Source: Cypionkella psychrotolerans
Lineage (GTDB): Bacteria > Pseudomonadota > Alphaproteobacteria > Rhodobacterales > Rhodobacteraceae
Reading direction: 5' to 3'
Assembly (NCBI RefSeq): GCF_001294535.1
Contig: NZ_LGIC01000007.1
Span: forward strand, 124,001-188,000
Length of the DNA: 64,000 nucleotides
The position numbers were made by a program, and so were the translations under genes. The first letter of the stretch is position 1; each line of letters begins with the position of its first letter. The notes beneath the pieces are model-generated. The model saw nothing but the letters and a program-made list of their open reading frames with translations. It was not told the origin of the DNA and ran no database searches. Of the stretch, positions 1-8,497 are shown piece by piece.

Positions 1-506
1 GAACCACCGCCCGAGGACGAGCCGCCGCCATAGCCGCCGCCGCTCGATCCACCCCGGCTGTAACCGCCGCCAGAAGCACCACCACCCGAGCCGCCGCCCT
101 GATCTTCATAGCGGCCGCGATCATCGTCGCCGCCACCGCCCGAACCGCCGCCATCACGACCGCCAAGCAGGGTCAACTCGCCCCGGAACTGCCGCAGCAC
201 GATTTCGGTGGTATATCGGTCTGCGCCGGATTGGTCCTGCCATTTGCGGGTCTCCAACTGGCCTTCGATGTAAACCGTCGAGCCTTTTTTGAGATATTGT
301 TCGGCAATTTTGCCGAGATTCTCATTGAAAATCGCGACCGAATGCCATTCGGTGCGCTCTTTACGCTCGCCGCTTTGCTTGTCGCGCCAAGTCTCCGAGG
401 TGGCGATGCGCAGGTTCACCACTTTGCCGCCGTTCGGGAAGTTGCGCACTTCCGGGTCGCGGCCCAGATTTCCGACGATGATCACCTTGTTGACCGAGCC
501 TGCCAT
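1..506 (-). CDS. ssb: Single-stranded DNA-binding protein (3' end outside window)
   Basis: Binds and protects single-stranded DNA during replication, recombination and repair. Read on the minus strand from the ATG at 506-504, the protein opens [20 protein letters not shown], the classic start of the bacterial SSB OB-fold, followed by [16 protein letters not shown] and a [16 protein letters not shown] segment typical of the family. The OB-fold fills about residues 1-110. After it comes a flexible Gly/Ser-rich linker with Asp/Arg patches. The acidic C-terminal tip that binds partner proteins lies beyond base 1, so the gene is truncated by the window and not by mutation. It is divergent from the lytic transglycosylase gene. 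Identification is near certain. Confidence 0.97.
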   Translation of the reverse strand, partial: MAGSVNKVIIVGNLGRDPEVRNFPNGGKVVNLRIATSETWRDKQSGERKERTEWHSVAIFNENLGKIAEQYLKKGSTVYIEGQLETRKWQDQSGADRYTTEIVLRQFRGELTLLGGRDGGGSGGGGDDDRGRYEDQGGGSGGGASGGGYSRGGSSGGGYGGGSSSGGG

Positions 507-723
507 CTTAGTCTCCCTGATTCCGTACATCCCCGCCAGCATCGCGACAGGTGGTTAATAATTTCTATAGACTGCCCCATCTGGCCCCGCAACCGGGCAG
601 CGGCGGCGCGGATGGCAAGGTTTTGCCGAAGTGGTCCGGCTGGGTCTGATCACGGCGCTGGAACTTGGTGCAAACTTTGGTATAGTGCCGCCAGTTTTGG
701 TCTGGGTTGAAGACAGGGTCTCC

Positions 724-1338
724 ATGCGATTTTCGCCGATGGTGTTGACGATCATGATGGCCGCAGGGCTGGCACTGACTGCCCCTATGATGGCGCAGGC
801 GGAGGCGTTGAAGCTGGGCGGCAAGAAAAACCGCGCTTCGATGCTGAAATCGCAGATGGCGCTACTGGATGGGCGGTTGGCTGTCGAATATGAGGGCTCG
901 GACCGGCTGAAGCCGAATTATAACAAGGCGGATGCGGGCGGCTCGGATGCGCCGGTGCGACGCTTTGCTGGCAAGTATAAGGGTGAGTATCTGGAGGTCG
1001 CCAAGGCCGCCGCCCGCAAGCATGGCGTGCCGGAGGATGTGTTCTTGCGGCTGGTGCAGCAGGAAAGCGGCTGGAACACCGGGGCTGTTTCGATCAAGGG
1101 CGCCACTGGCCTCGCGCAGCTGATGCCGGGGACGGCGGATCGGTTGGGGGTGGATATCAACGATCCGGGTGAGAACCTTGAGGGCGGCGCACGGTATCTG
1201 CGGATGATGTATGATCGCTTCGGGACCTGGAAGCTGGCTTTGGCCGCTTATAATGCCGGGCCGATGGCGGTAGAAAAGCACGGCGGGGTGCCGCCGTATG
1301 ATGAGACCCAGAATTACGTTTTGGCGATTTTGGGCTAA
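724..1338 (+). CDS. Secreted lytic transglycosylase, SLT domain
   Basis: Probable periplasmic peptidoglycan lytic transglycosylase of 204 residues. The ATG at 724 is preferred over an upstream in-frame GTG at 631 because it places a signal peptide (MRFSPMVLTIMMAAGLALTA, cleavage after AQA) at the N-terminus. The SLT domain occupies about residues 88-200. ESGWNTGAVS holds the probable catalytic Glu114, followed by GATGLAQLMPGTA, the GGARYLR helix and the AAYNAGP motif. This is a compact stand-alone SLT domain without LysM or other binding modules. It is divergent from ssb and is followed by two palindromes. The substrate specificity cannot be read from the sequence. Confidence 0.9.
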   Translation: MRFSPMVLTIMMAAGLALTAPMMAQAEALKLGGKKNRASMLKSQMALLDGRLAVEYEGSDRLKPNYNKADAGGSDAPVRRFAGKYKGEYLEVAKAAARKHGVPEDVFLRLVQQESGWNTGAVSIKGATGLAQLMPGTADRLGVDINDPGENLEGGARYLRMMYDRFGTWKLALAAYNAGPMAVEKHGGVPPYDETQNYVLAILG

Positions 1339-1352
1339 GGGTTTTACAGGTC

Positions 1353-1391
1353 GTCCACGCGTGGACAGGGCTTTGATTTATATAAAATCAA
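1353..1391. promoter_or_regulatory. Tandem palindromes behind the transglycosylase gene
   Basis: A perfect 14-bp palindrome, GTCCACGCGTGGAC, lies at 1353-1366. Seven bases later TTGATTT (1373-1379) and AAATCAA (1385-1391) form a 7-bp stem around ATATA. They sit 15-53 bases after the transglycosylase stop and about 105 bases before the Hsp70-like start. They could be a weak terminator, an operator or a promoter-associated AT-rich site. Only the symmetry is directly visible. Confidence 0.4.
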
Positions 1392-1496
1392 TGGGTTATA
1401 CCTGCCCCGTTCATGTTTCATTAACATTTTAGCGCGGCTTTACATCGGCTGCCTGCATCGTTACACCGCGCGTTTTGCTGAAACGCGGGGGCTGCT

Positions 1497-2747
1497 ATGA
1501 CGCTGTTTTGTGGGATCGACTTTGGCACCTCGAACTCGACGGTATCGCTGGCGGATACTGACCGGGCTTGGCTGATCGCTTTGGAAGATCAGGCGGTGAC
1601 TTTGCCCTCGGCGGTGTTTTGGGAGCAGGATGGCGGTGCGCCCGAATTTGGCCGCGCGGCGATTGCGGCTTACCTTCGCGGTGATGAGGGGCGGCTGATG
1701 CGGGGGCTGAAAAGCACGCTCGGCTCGGGGATGATTGACGAGCGCACGGCAGTTGGGTCGCGCGCGGTGTCGTTCCGTGAAGTTCTGACGCGGTTTATGC
1801 GGCATATGGTCGAGGTTCTTCGGGTCCATGCGCCGGGCGCGGACCGGGTGGTGCTGGGGCGTCCGGTGCATTTTGTCGATGGTGATACCGCGGGCGATGC
1901 CAAGGCGCAGACTGCGCTGGAGGAAATCGCGCGGGGCTTGGGCTTTCGGGAAGTGTCGTTTCAATATGAGCCGATTGCGGCGGCGTTGCAGTATGAGCAG
2001 GGCATTGCGCGCGAAGAACTTGTGCTGATCGTCGATATAGGCGGCGGTACGTCGGACTTTTCCATCGTGCGGGTATCGCCGGAGCGGGCGCGGGCGGCGG
2101 ATCGGGCTGGGGACATTCTTGCCAATGACGGTATTCGCGTCGGCGGAACCGATTTTGACCGCTTTCTCAGCCTTGCCGAAGTGATGCCGCACTTGGGCTA
2201 TAAGGCCACGACCAAGCACGGCAAGGGGTTGATGCCGAACCATTATTTCCTCGATCTGGCGACGTGGCACCGCATCAACATGCTGTATACGCAGCGCTGT
2301 CTGGCGGATTTGAAGGCGTTTCGGCGCGAGATTGATCGGCCGGAATTGCTGGATCGGTTGATGAAGGTGATCGCAGAACGCCAAGGCCATGCGGTGGCGA
2401 TGGCGGTGGAGGCGGCGAAAATCGCGCTGTCGGATCAAGAGGTTGTGCGGTTGCAGATTTCTGCGCTGACCGGGGGGCCGAACCCGATGCTGCGGCGTGA
2501 GGGCTTTGAGGCGGCGGTTTTGCCGCTGGTGGAGCGGATTTCCGAGCGGTTGGGGGCGGTGCTGGCGCAGGCCGGTGTTGGCGTCGGCGATATTGGCACG
2601 GTGTTTATGACCGGGGGATCGTCTGGTTTGCCGATTTTGCGGGCTTGCGTGCAGGCGGCGCTGCCGGGGGTTGCGATTGCTACCGGGGATATGCTTGGTT
2701 CGGTCGGGACGGGGCTGGCGCTGGATGCGCGGCGGAAGTTTTCCTAA
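1497..2747 (+). CDS. Hsp70-family (YegD-like) putative chaperone
   Basis: A 416-residue actin-fold ATPase of the Hsp70 superfamily resembling Escherichia coli YegD. The phosphate-1 motif GIDFGTSNSTVSLAD is at residues 6-20. The phosphate-2 motif VDIGGGTSDFSIV lies near residue 180 and the adenosine motif TGGSSGLP near 375. The protein ends shortly after the nucleotide-binding domain, so it lacks the substrate-binding and lid domains of DnaK and should not act as a classical DnaK. A 7-bp hairpin (CGCGTTT/AAACGCG, 1469-1487) precedes the ATG at 1497. An M20 hydrolase gene follows after 12 bases and may be co-transcribed. The cellular role is unknown. Confidence 0.85.
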   Translation: MTLFCGIDFGTSNSTVSLADTDRAWLIALEDQAVTLPSAVFWEQDGGAPEFGRAAIAAYLRGDEGRLMRGLKSTLGSGMIDERTAVGSRAVSFREVLTRFMRHMVEVLRVHAPGADRVVLGRPVHFVDGDTAGDAKAQTALEEIARGLGFREVSFQYEPIAAALQYEQGIAREELVLIVDIGGGTSDFSIVRVSPERARAADRAGDILANDGIRVGGTDFDRFLSLAEVMPHLGYKATTKHGKGLMPNHYFLDLATWHRINMLYTQRCLADLKAFRREIDRPELLDRLMKVIAERQGHAVAMAVEAAKIALSDQEVVRLQISALTGGPNPMLRREGFEAAVLPLVERISERLGAVLAQAGVGVGDIGTVFMTGGSSGLPILRACVQAALPGVAIATGDMLGSVGTGLALDARRKFS

Positions 2748-2759
2748 ATGGGGTGAAGC

Positions 2760-3905
2760 ATGATCGCGGCGATTGAAGCGTTTTTGCCGGAAGCGGTGGC
2801 GTGGCGGCGCGATTTTCATGCGCATCCTGAGTTGAGTTTTGCCGAACATCGCACGGCGGCGCGGGTGGCGGAGTTACTGCGCGGCTTTGGTTGCGATGTG
2901 GTTGAGGCGGGCGTTGGCGGCACTGGGGTTGTGGCGGTGATCAACGGGCGGGCTTCGGGGCGGCGGATTGGGCTGCGGGCGGATATGGATGCTTTGCCGA
3001 TTTTGGAAGCCTCGGGGGTGGCATTTGCCAGCACTGTGCCGGGGGTGATGCACGCGTGTGGCCACGATGGGCATACGGCGATGCTGCTGGCGGCGGCGAA
3101 ATATCTGGCAGCGTCGCGGGATTTCTCGGGGCAAGCGGTGTTGATTTTTCAACCGGGTGAGGAAGCAGGCGGCGGGGCTAAAGCGATGATTGCCGATGGC
3201 TTGCTGGAGCGTTATCCCATTGATGAGATTTACGCTTTGCACAATATGCCGGGGCTGGCTTTGGGAGCCTATGCCAGCCGCTCGGGGCCGATTATGGCGG
3301 CGGCGGATATGTTTGAGATTGTGATTTCGGGGCGGGGTGGCCATGCGGCGCAACCTCATTTGGCTTTGGATCCGGTGATGATTGCGGGGCACGTGCTGGT
3401 GGCGCTGCAGACGGTGGTTTCGCGCAATGTCGATCCGTTGAAGCCTGCGGTGTTGTCGGTCTCCACGGTGGCGAGTGAGGGGGCGGGGGCTTGTGTTGTG
3501 CCGGGGCGGGTGGTGCTGACCGGGACGGTGCGCAGCTTTGAAGTGGCGGTGCAGGATCTGCTGGAGGATCGGTTGCGCGCGGTGGTGACGGGGATTGCGC
3601 TCGCGCATGGCGGGGTGGCCTCGGTCGAGTATCTGCGCGATGCGCCTGCGACGGTGAATGATGCGGCTTGTGCGAAATATGCTTTGGCGGTGGCGCGGGG
3701 GATTTCGGACACGGTGGAGGCGGATGTTGCGCCGATGATGGTGTCGGAGGATTTCTCGGAGTTTCTCAACCTTGTGCCGGGGGCGTTCATGTTTGTCGGC
3801 AATGGCGCGGGGCCTTTGCTGCATCATCCGGGTTATGCGTTCAACGATGCGGGCCTGCCTTATGGGACGGCGTGGCTTGCGGGGATGGTCGAAGCGCGCG
3901 GCTGA
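2760..3905 (+). CDS. M20-family amidohydrolase (HipO-like), first of a tandem pair
   Basis: A 381-residue zinc-dependent amidohydrolase of the M20D group, which includes hippurate, N-acyl-amino-acid and indole-acetyl-amino-acid hydrolases. It shows the metal-site motifs HACGHDGH (Cys100 and His102 being characteristic of M20D), PGEEAGGG (Glu pair near 134-135), HNMPG and a C-terminal EDFSEF. The lid/dimerisation domain starts near GRGGHAAQPH. No signal peptide is present, so it should be cytoplasmic. A second homologous gene follows 54 bases downstream with strongly matching sequence, which points to tandem duplication. The exact N-acyl substrate cannot be assigned. Confidence 0.88.
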   Translation: MIAAIEAFLPEAVAWRRDFHAHPELSFAEHRTAARVAELLRGFGCDVVEAGVGGTGVVAVINGRASGRRIGLRADMDALPILEASGVAFASTVPGVMHACGHDGHTAMLLAAAKYLAASRDFSGQAVLIFQPGEEAGGGAKAMIADGLLERYPIDEIYALHNMPGLALGAYASRSGPIMAAADMFEIVISGRGGHAAQPHLALDPVMIAGHVLVALQTVVSRNVDPLKPAVLSVSTVASEGAGACVVPGRVVLTGTVRSFEVAVQDLLEDRLRAVVTGIALAHGGVASVEYLRDAPATVNDAACAKYALAVARGISDTVEADVAPMMVSEDFSEFLNLVPGAFMFVGNGAGPLLHHPGYAFNDAGLPYGTAWLAGMVEARG

Positions 3906-3959
3906 GGGGTTGCGGCGCGGGCGGGATTGGCTCAGGCTGCACGCAAAAGGAGAGCCATT

Positions 3960-5126
3960 ATGCCCGTGAAGAACCGATTTGCCGAGATGCTGCCCGAGAT
4001 CGCCGGATGGCGGCAGGATTTCCATGAGAACCCCGAGTTGCTTTTTGAGGTGCATCGGACGGCGGGCCGAGTGGCGGAGTTGTGCCGCGAATTTGGCTGC
4101 GATGAGGTGACCGAGGGCATTGGGCGCACGGGCGTTGTGGTTGTTATCAAAGGCAAAACTGATACTGCGGGGCGGGTGATTGGCTTGCGGGCGGATATGG
4201 ACGCTTTGCCGATCATTGAGCAGACCGGGGTGGCTTATGCCTCAAAAGTGCCGGGGAAGATGCATGCTTGCGGGCATGACGGCCATACCTCGATGCTGCT
4301 GGGGGCGGCAAAATATCTGGCGGAGACGCGGAATTTTGACGGCACGGCGGTGTTGATTTTTCAGCCGGCGGAAGAAGGCGGCGGCGGTGGGCGTGAGATG
4401 TGTGCCGAGGGCATGATGGACCGTTGGGGCATCCAAGAGGTTTACGGCATGCACAATATGCCGGGGATTCCGGTCGGGCATTTTGCGATCCGGCCGGGGG
4501 CGATGATGGCGGCGGCGGATCAGTTTGAAATCACGGTGACGGGCAAGGGTGGTCATGCCGCGAAGCCGCACGACTGCATTGATACCACGGTGGTCGCCGC
4601 ACATATCATCGTGGCTTTGCAGACGATAGCCTCGCGCGGGGTGGACCCGTTGAAGCAGGTGGTGGTGTCGGTTTGCACGGTGGCGACGGATTCGACGGCG
4701 CATAATGTGATCCCTCAGGTGGTGAAGATGAAGGGCACGGTGCGGACGATGGATTTCGGCGTGCAGGATTATGTTGAAGGCCGGGTGAAGGCGATTGCGG
4801 AGGGCACAGCGCAGGCCTTGGGGGCGGTGGCTGTTGTCGAGTATACGCGTGGCTATCCGGTGACGGTGAATGCGATCGAGAATACGGGGTTTGCAGCGGA
4901 GGTGGCGCGGGCGGTGTCGGGGCAGGTCGATACCGACACGGCACCCTTGATGGGGGCCGAGGATTTCAGCTTCATGCTGCTGGAGCGGCCGGGGGCTTAT
5001 ATTTTCCTCGGCAATGGTGACACCGCGATGGTGCATCATCCGGCGTATAATTTTGATGATAATGCGATCCCGTTTGGGTCAAGCTGGTACGCCGGGATGG
5101 TGGAAGCACGGATGCCAGCGGCGTAA
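3960..5126 (+). CDS. M20-family amidohydrolase (HipO-like), second of a tandem pair
   Basis: A 388-residue paralogue of the preceding gene, carrying the same M20D metal-site motifs: MHACGHDGHT (Cys104, His106), PAEEGGGG, HNMPG, GKGGHAAKPH and GAEDFSFML. The ATG at 3960 is chosen over an in-frame start at 3927 because AAAGGAG lies just upstream and because the first residues then match those of the neighbour. The two proteins align end to end, including near-identical ends at YAGMVEAR. The paralogues probably hydrolyse related N-acylated substrates. There is no signal peptide. Confidence 0.88.
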   Translation: MPVKNRFAEMLPEIAGWRQDFHENPELLFEVHRTAGRVAELCREFGCDEVTEGIGRTGVVVVIKGKTDTAGRVIGLRADMDALPIIEQTGVAYASKVPGKMHACGHDGHTSMLLGAAKYLAETRNFDGTAVLIFQPAEEGGGGGREMCAEGMMDRWGIQEVYGMHNMPGIPVGHFAIRPGAMMAAADQFEITVTGKGGHAAKPHDCIDTTVVAAHIIVALQTIASRGVDPLKQVVVSVCTVATDSTAHNVIPQVVKMKGTVRTMDFGVQDYVEGRVKAIAEGTAQALGAVAVVEYTRGYPVTVNAIENTGFAAEVARAVSGQVDTDTAPLMGAEDFSFMLLERPGAYIFLGNGDTAMVHHPAYNFDDNAIPFGSSWYAGMVEARMPAA

Positions 5127-5240
5127 GGGACTGCCCCCCCAGGCGGCACCCACTCGCCCACCCCACCGCCATCGGGGGGCAGTTTGGGGCGGCGGGTGGG
5201 CTGGCGGCGGTTCTGACATCTGGGCGAAGGTTGCGTCGGG

Positions 5241-5277
5241 GGAGCCTCCGGCGGGGATATTTATCGCCAATGTGAAA
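5241..5277 (+). repeat. Dispersed 3'-end motif, type I, copy a
   Basis: The core GCCTCCGGCGGGGATATTT is followed eight bases later by ATGTGAAA. The copy lies between the second M20 gene and the DUF1304 gene. It matches the copy at 53761-53797 over about 36 bases. It belongs to a six-member family in this window, all found behind plus-strand genes and in the same orientation. Confidence 0.7.
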
Positions 5278-5287
5278 GGGTCTTGGG

Positions 5288-5641
5288 ATGATTGCTTCGG
5301 TGTTGGTGGGGCTGATTGCAGCGCTGCATGGCTATATTTTGGTGCTGGAGATGTTCCTGTGGCAAGCACCACGAACGCGGACGGTGTTTGGCACTTCGGC
5401 GGAGTTTGCGGCGGCGACCAAGGTTTTGGCGGGCAATCAGGGTTTATATAACGGGTTTCTGGCGGCGGGGTTGGTTTGGGCTTTGTGGCTTGGGGCGGAA
5501 GGGCGCGGGGTGGCGTTGTTTTTCTTGGGCTGCGTTTTGATCGCCGGGATTTATGGTGCTGCGACGGTGTCGCGGCGGATTTTGTTTGTGCAGGCATTGC
5601 CGAGTGCGCTGGCGATTGGCGCGGTTTTGCTGGGGGCTTGA
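5288..5641 (+). CDS. DUF1304 family small membrane protein
   Basis: A 117-residue integral membrane protein with about four hydrophobic helices and a very short loop content. The MFLWQ segment and the GTSAEFAAATKVLAGNQGLY stretch are characteristic of the DUF1304 family, and the length is normal for it. No catalytic residues can be recognised and the function of the family is unknown. The ATG at 5288 follows AAAGGGTCTTGGG. The gene sits between two copies (5241-5277 and 5642-5672) of the dispersed GGATATTT-like motif. Confidence 0.8.
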   Translation: MIASVLVGLIAALHGYILVLEMFLWQAPRTRTVFGTSAEFAAATKVLAGNQGLYNGFLAAGLVWALWLGAEGRGVALFFLGCVLIAGIYGAATVSRRILFVQALPSALAIGAVLLGA

Positions 5642-5672
5642 GGGGGCCTCCGGCGGGAGTATTTTGAAAAGA
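5642..5672 (+). repeat. Dispersed 3'-end motif, type I, copy b (diverged)
   Basis: The sequence GCCTCCGGCGGGAGTATTTT is followed by GAAAAGAGC directly behind the DUF1304 stop. It is a diverged version of copy a (AGTATTTT in place of GATATTTA). An AT-rich orphan gene begins about 50 bases downstream. Confidence 0.55.
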
Positions 5673-5722
5673 GCAATTTGGCGTGGAATAAGATAGCTTT
5701 ATAGATCGGGAATAGGGCGAGT

Positions 5723-6823
5723 ATGTACGATTCTACGCAATCTTTTTTAGGGAGATACGTCAGATCGGGCGTGATGGTTTTGTTCTGGCTGATTTTGCTA
5801 CTGCTCGGCTTTCAGGTTTTGTCGGGGCATGGGAGATCAAAGCATAAACTGGATGTGTATAACAGCTACCTGACAAGCGATCATTTCGCTATTGTCGAAG
5901 ATCTATCAAAGGGTGCCAATCTGTTTTTTGGCACAGCGGACGGACAAGCCCTCGTAAAGGTTAAAAGCACACAAAGGCTTTCTGGTCCCGTTATTGTGAA
6001 TAGTTCAAGATTGCTGTTTGTTGAGGACGTATTGTCTCCGATTCGTAGATTCAGCCTTTTAGAATTGAACATGACGGGGTCCGAGATTTCTTGCAGCAGA
6101 TTGTTCTCAAGCGATCAATACATCGGTGTTCCAGCGATTATGTCGGGTAAACATGCGTCCGAAATTTTGTTCTTTTCTGGGCAAGTCTTTGCAGGTGCGT
6201 CTGGAAATCCTGTCCCTACGCGGCGTTTGTCATCCTACCGCGATGGAATGGTTTCAGTTTTTTATGGTTCTGCATTCTCAACCATTAGCCGTTTGGCGCA
6301 AATTGACGAGGATCGCTTTCTTGGCGTGTCCTTTTCGTATGACACGCTGACAGCAAGTGAGGCGGGTTCCTCGCCCTATAGAGATCTACAAAATAACTCT
6401 ATGCTGGCTGAGGGGCATATTCGGGATCAATCACTGGAAGTAAAGCCAGCCGCGATTGGTCGATTGAAACTCGAAAATGTTTCCGGAGTGAGTTCCAATC
6501 CTGATATTGACACGGTTATTATCAGATCAGCGGATTTTTCTAAAAATGGAAGCCATACAAGGTTTACGATTGTTCAAAATTCTCAAATCGGATCAGCCGA
6601 AAGTTTTCTGCTTCCAAAGGAATTGCGCGCGAGCGGATTGTATTTGTCGAAAGATGCCAACCAAAAAATCCGCGTTGCCATGATCACAGTGAATGAAGAT
6701 GTTCCAGACATTGATAAGAGTGCCTTAATCACGGATTATGTGGACGGCATCCCCGAAAATTCGCGGTTGATCAAATTCGATGCGGCATCGGTTTTTGACA
6801 CTAAGAACTGCCGTGCAAAGTGA
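5723..6823 (+). CDS. AT-rich orphan, membrane-anchored protein of unknown function
   Basis: Not recognised. The 366-residue protein has an N-terminal membrane anchor (about residues 16-36, rich in Leu/Ile/Val) and a hydrophilic remainder that should lie in the periplasm. It carries no metal-binding, protease or enzyme motif that I can name. Base composition is clearly lower in GC than its neighbours, and third positions lack the strong G/C bias seen around it, which suggests recent acquisition. The ATG at 5723 has only a weak GGGCGAG-type ribosome site. It lies just behind a dispersed-motif copy and convergent to moaA. Confidence 0.6.
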   Translation: MYDSTQSFLGRYVRSGVMVLFWLILLLLGFQVLSGHGRSKHKLDVYNSYLTSDHFAIVEDLSKGANLFFGTADGQALVKVKSTQRLSGPVIVNSSRLLFVEDVLSPIRRFSLLELNMTGSEISCSRLFSSDQYIGVPAIMSGKHASEILFFSGQVFAGASGNPVPTRRLSSYRDGMVSVFYGSAFSTISRLAQIDEDRFLGVSFSYDTLTASEAGSSPYRDLQNNSMLAEGHIRDQSLEVKPAAIGRLKLENVSGVSSNPDIDTVIIRSADFSKNGSHTRFTIVQNSQIGSAESFLLPKELRASGLYLSKDANQKIRVAMITVNEDVPDIDKSALITDYVDGIPENSRLIKFDAASVFDTKNCRAK

Positions 6824-6871
6824 CGGTTTGTTTCTGCGGATTGAGCGGGCTCGACGCGTAACGGTGCGCGC

Positions 6872-7879
6872 CTACCCCCCCGTATGGCTCATATGCCGGG
6901 TCATCTGGCCTTTGACCCCTTGCCGCGTGTAGTCGAAATCATGACCTTTCGGCTTGTGGCTGATCGCGCTGCGGATGGCTGCGCGCAGGGGGGCATCCTC
7001 GGGGCTGGCGCGGAGGGGCGCGCGGAGGTCGGCCATGTCTTCTTGGCCGAGGCACATGTAAAGCTCGCCGGTGCAGGTCAGGCGGACGCGGTTGCAGCTT
7101 TCGCAGAAGTTATGCGTCAGTGGCGTGATGAAGCCTACGCGTTGGCCGGTTTCCATCAGGCGGACGTAGCGGGCGGGCCCGCCGGTGCGGTCGGGGAGGT
7201 CTTGCAGGGTGTAGCGGGTGGCGAGTTCTGCGCGCAGATCTTTCAGCGGCCAGTATTGGTCGATGCGTTGGGCCTCGCCCATGTCGCCCATTGGCATGAC
7301 TTCGATGAAGGTGAGATCGTGATTTTCAGCGGCGCACCAAGTGGTTAGGCGGAACAGTTCATCCTCGTTGAAGCCCTTCAGGGCGACGGCGTTGATCTTG
7401 ACTTGCAGGCCTGCGTCTTTCGCGGCCTCGATACCATCCAGCACTTGGGCCAAGCGGCCCCAGCGGGTGATTTCGGCAAATTTTTTCTCATCAAGGGTGT
7501 CGAGCGAGACGTTGATGCGTTTGACACCGCAGGCGGCGAGGTCTTGGGCATATTTGCGCAGTTGCGAGCCGTTGGTGGTGAGGGTGAGTTCTTTCAGCGC
7601 GCCAGTTTGCAGGTGGCGCGACATCGCCTCAAAAAACGTCATGATGCCTTTGCGCACCAAGGGTTCGCCGCCGGTGATGCGGAGTTTTTCGACGCCAAGG
7701 GCGATGAAGTTGGAGCAGAGACGGTCGAGTTCTTCCAGCGTCAGCAGCTCGGCTTTCGGCAGGAAGGTCATATGCTCGGTCATGCAATAGGCGCAGCGGA
7801 AATCGCAGCGGTCGGTGACCGAAACGCGCAGGTAGGAGATTGCGCGGGCGAAGGGGTCGATGAGGGGCATCTCTGACAT
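6872..7879 (-). CDS. moaA: GTP 3',8-cyclase (molybdenum cofactor synthesis)
   Basis: A 335-residue radical-SAM enzyme that starts molybdopterin synthesis by converting GTP to 3',8-cyclo-7,8-dihydro-GTP, after which MoaC acts. The N-terminal [4Fe-4S]/SAM motif is CDFRCAYC (Cys25, Cys29, Cys32). The C-terminal cluster that binds GTP is formed by Cys259, Cys262 and Cys276 in the [12 protein letters not shown] region. The protein ends in the conserved Gly-Gly tail. The start at 7879 ([10 protein letters not shown]) is chosen because residues upstream of it are not MoaA-like; 7870 is an alternative. No other moa genes are adjacent. It is divergent from a small lipoprotein gene, 85 bases apart. Confidence 0.96.
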   Translation of the reverse strand: MSEMPLIDPFARAISYLRVSVTDRCDFRCAYCMTEHMTFLPKAELLTLEELDRLCSNFIALGVEKLRITGGEPLVRKGIMTFFEAMSRHLQTGALKELTLTTNGSQLRKYAQDLAACGVKRINVSLDTLDEKKFAEITRWGRLAQVLDGIEAAKDAGLQVKINAVALKGFNEDELFRLTTWCAAENHDLTFIEVMPMGDMGEAQRIDQYWPLKDLRAELATRYTLQDLPDRTGGPARYVRLMETGQRVGFITPLTHNFCESCNRVRLTCTGELYMCLGQEDMADLRAPLRASPEDAPLRAAIRSAISHKPKGHDFDYTRQGVKGQMTRHMSHTGG

Positions 7880-7964
7880 GTTGCTAAAATAGGCGCGCGG
7901 GCGGCGGGCGGCAAGGTGGAATGCGACAGTTGCGCGCCGGGAGCCGCCACGGTATCCTGAAGCT

Positions 7965-8399
7965 ATGATGTATAAGAGCTTGATCCTGATGAGCGTGGCG
8001 CTGGGGCTTTCCGGCTGCGCGATGATGAAACCATCCAAGCCGGATGCGGCGGTGGCACCGATGCAGCGCCCGGTCATTGGCGCGGGTGTTGCGGCGGCGG
8101 CGCTGGATCAGACCACGGCGGCCGAGCGGGCGGCGGCGGTTGCGGCGAAGCCTGCGGGCGGCGCGCGGGCTTTGGGGTCCGCCGTGGTGGCTTTGGGCAG
8201 CCCGGCTGAGCAGGGGCTTTGGGTGAAATCACCGCTGGTGGTGGCCAAGGGCAAGGGGCGGGTGGTGACGGAAAGCGGCGCTTCGGTGGCGGTGGATTTG
8301 TTGCCGGGAAGCGGGGCTGCATCGTTGTCGCTGGCGGCGTTCCGGGCTTTGGGGCTGGGGTTGACCGATCTGCCTGAGGTTACGATCTACGCGGAGTGA
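7965..8399 (+). CDS. Small Ala/Gly-rich lipoprotein, function unknown
   Basis: A 144-residue protein with a lipoprotein signal peptide ending in the lipobox LSGC (Cys at residue 18), so probably outer-membrane or periplasmic. The mature part is dominated by Ala, Gly and Val up to about residue 90. A more ordered C-terminal stretch follows ([16 protein letters not shown] to the end). No enzyme motif is visible. It is divergent from moaA, but nothing in the sequence ties it to cofactor synthesis. Confidence 0.6.
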   Translation: MMYKSLILMSVALGLSGCAMMKPSKPDAAVAPMQRPVIGAGVAAAALDQTTAAERAAAVAAKPAGGARALGSAVVALGSPAEQGLWVKSPLVVAKGKGRVVTESGASVAVDLLPGSGAASLSLAAFRALGLGLTDLPEVTIYAE

Positions 8400-8429
8400 G
8401 GCGAAGGTGCGCAGAGTGAGGCGAAGGCA

Positions 8430-8481
8430 GGGGCACTCTGCCCCTCGGCGCGGCTCACCCCTGAGGATATTTGCGCAGAGA
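8430..8481 (+). terminator. Hairpin plus dispersed 3'-end motif, type II, copy c
   Basis: A stem GGGGCA/TGCCCC (8430-8435 with 8439-8444) is followed by ACCCCTGAGGATATTTG, ending near GCGCAGAG. It resembles the copies at 15620-15665 and 61964-62015 and lies behind the lipoprotein gene, facing the convergent AlkD-like gene. It could terminate transcription for the plus strand. Confidence 0.5.
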
Positions 8482-8497
8482 GGGCGACCTGAAGCGG

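Noticed and set aside
1-180. Repetitive Gly/Ser-coding sequence at the window start resembling a repeat array
   Set aside because: It is in frame with ssb and encodes the normal flexible Gly-rich linker.
663-690. Possible LexA-type site (GAAC-N7-GAAC) between ssb and the transglycosylase
   Set aside because: Only one half matches; the other reads AAAC, and the distance to ssb is large.
1461-2849. Long open frame on the minus strand across the Hsp70-like gene
   Set aside because: The product is Arg/His/Pro/Gln-rich low-complexity sequence with no domain; it mirrors the codon bias of the real plus-strand gene.
8394-8427. 14-base direct repeat GAGTGAGGCGAAGG twice, 20 bases apart, at the end of the lipoprotein gene
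   Set aside because: Short, local and overlapping a stop codon; most simply slippage or a small duplication, with no sign of function.
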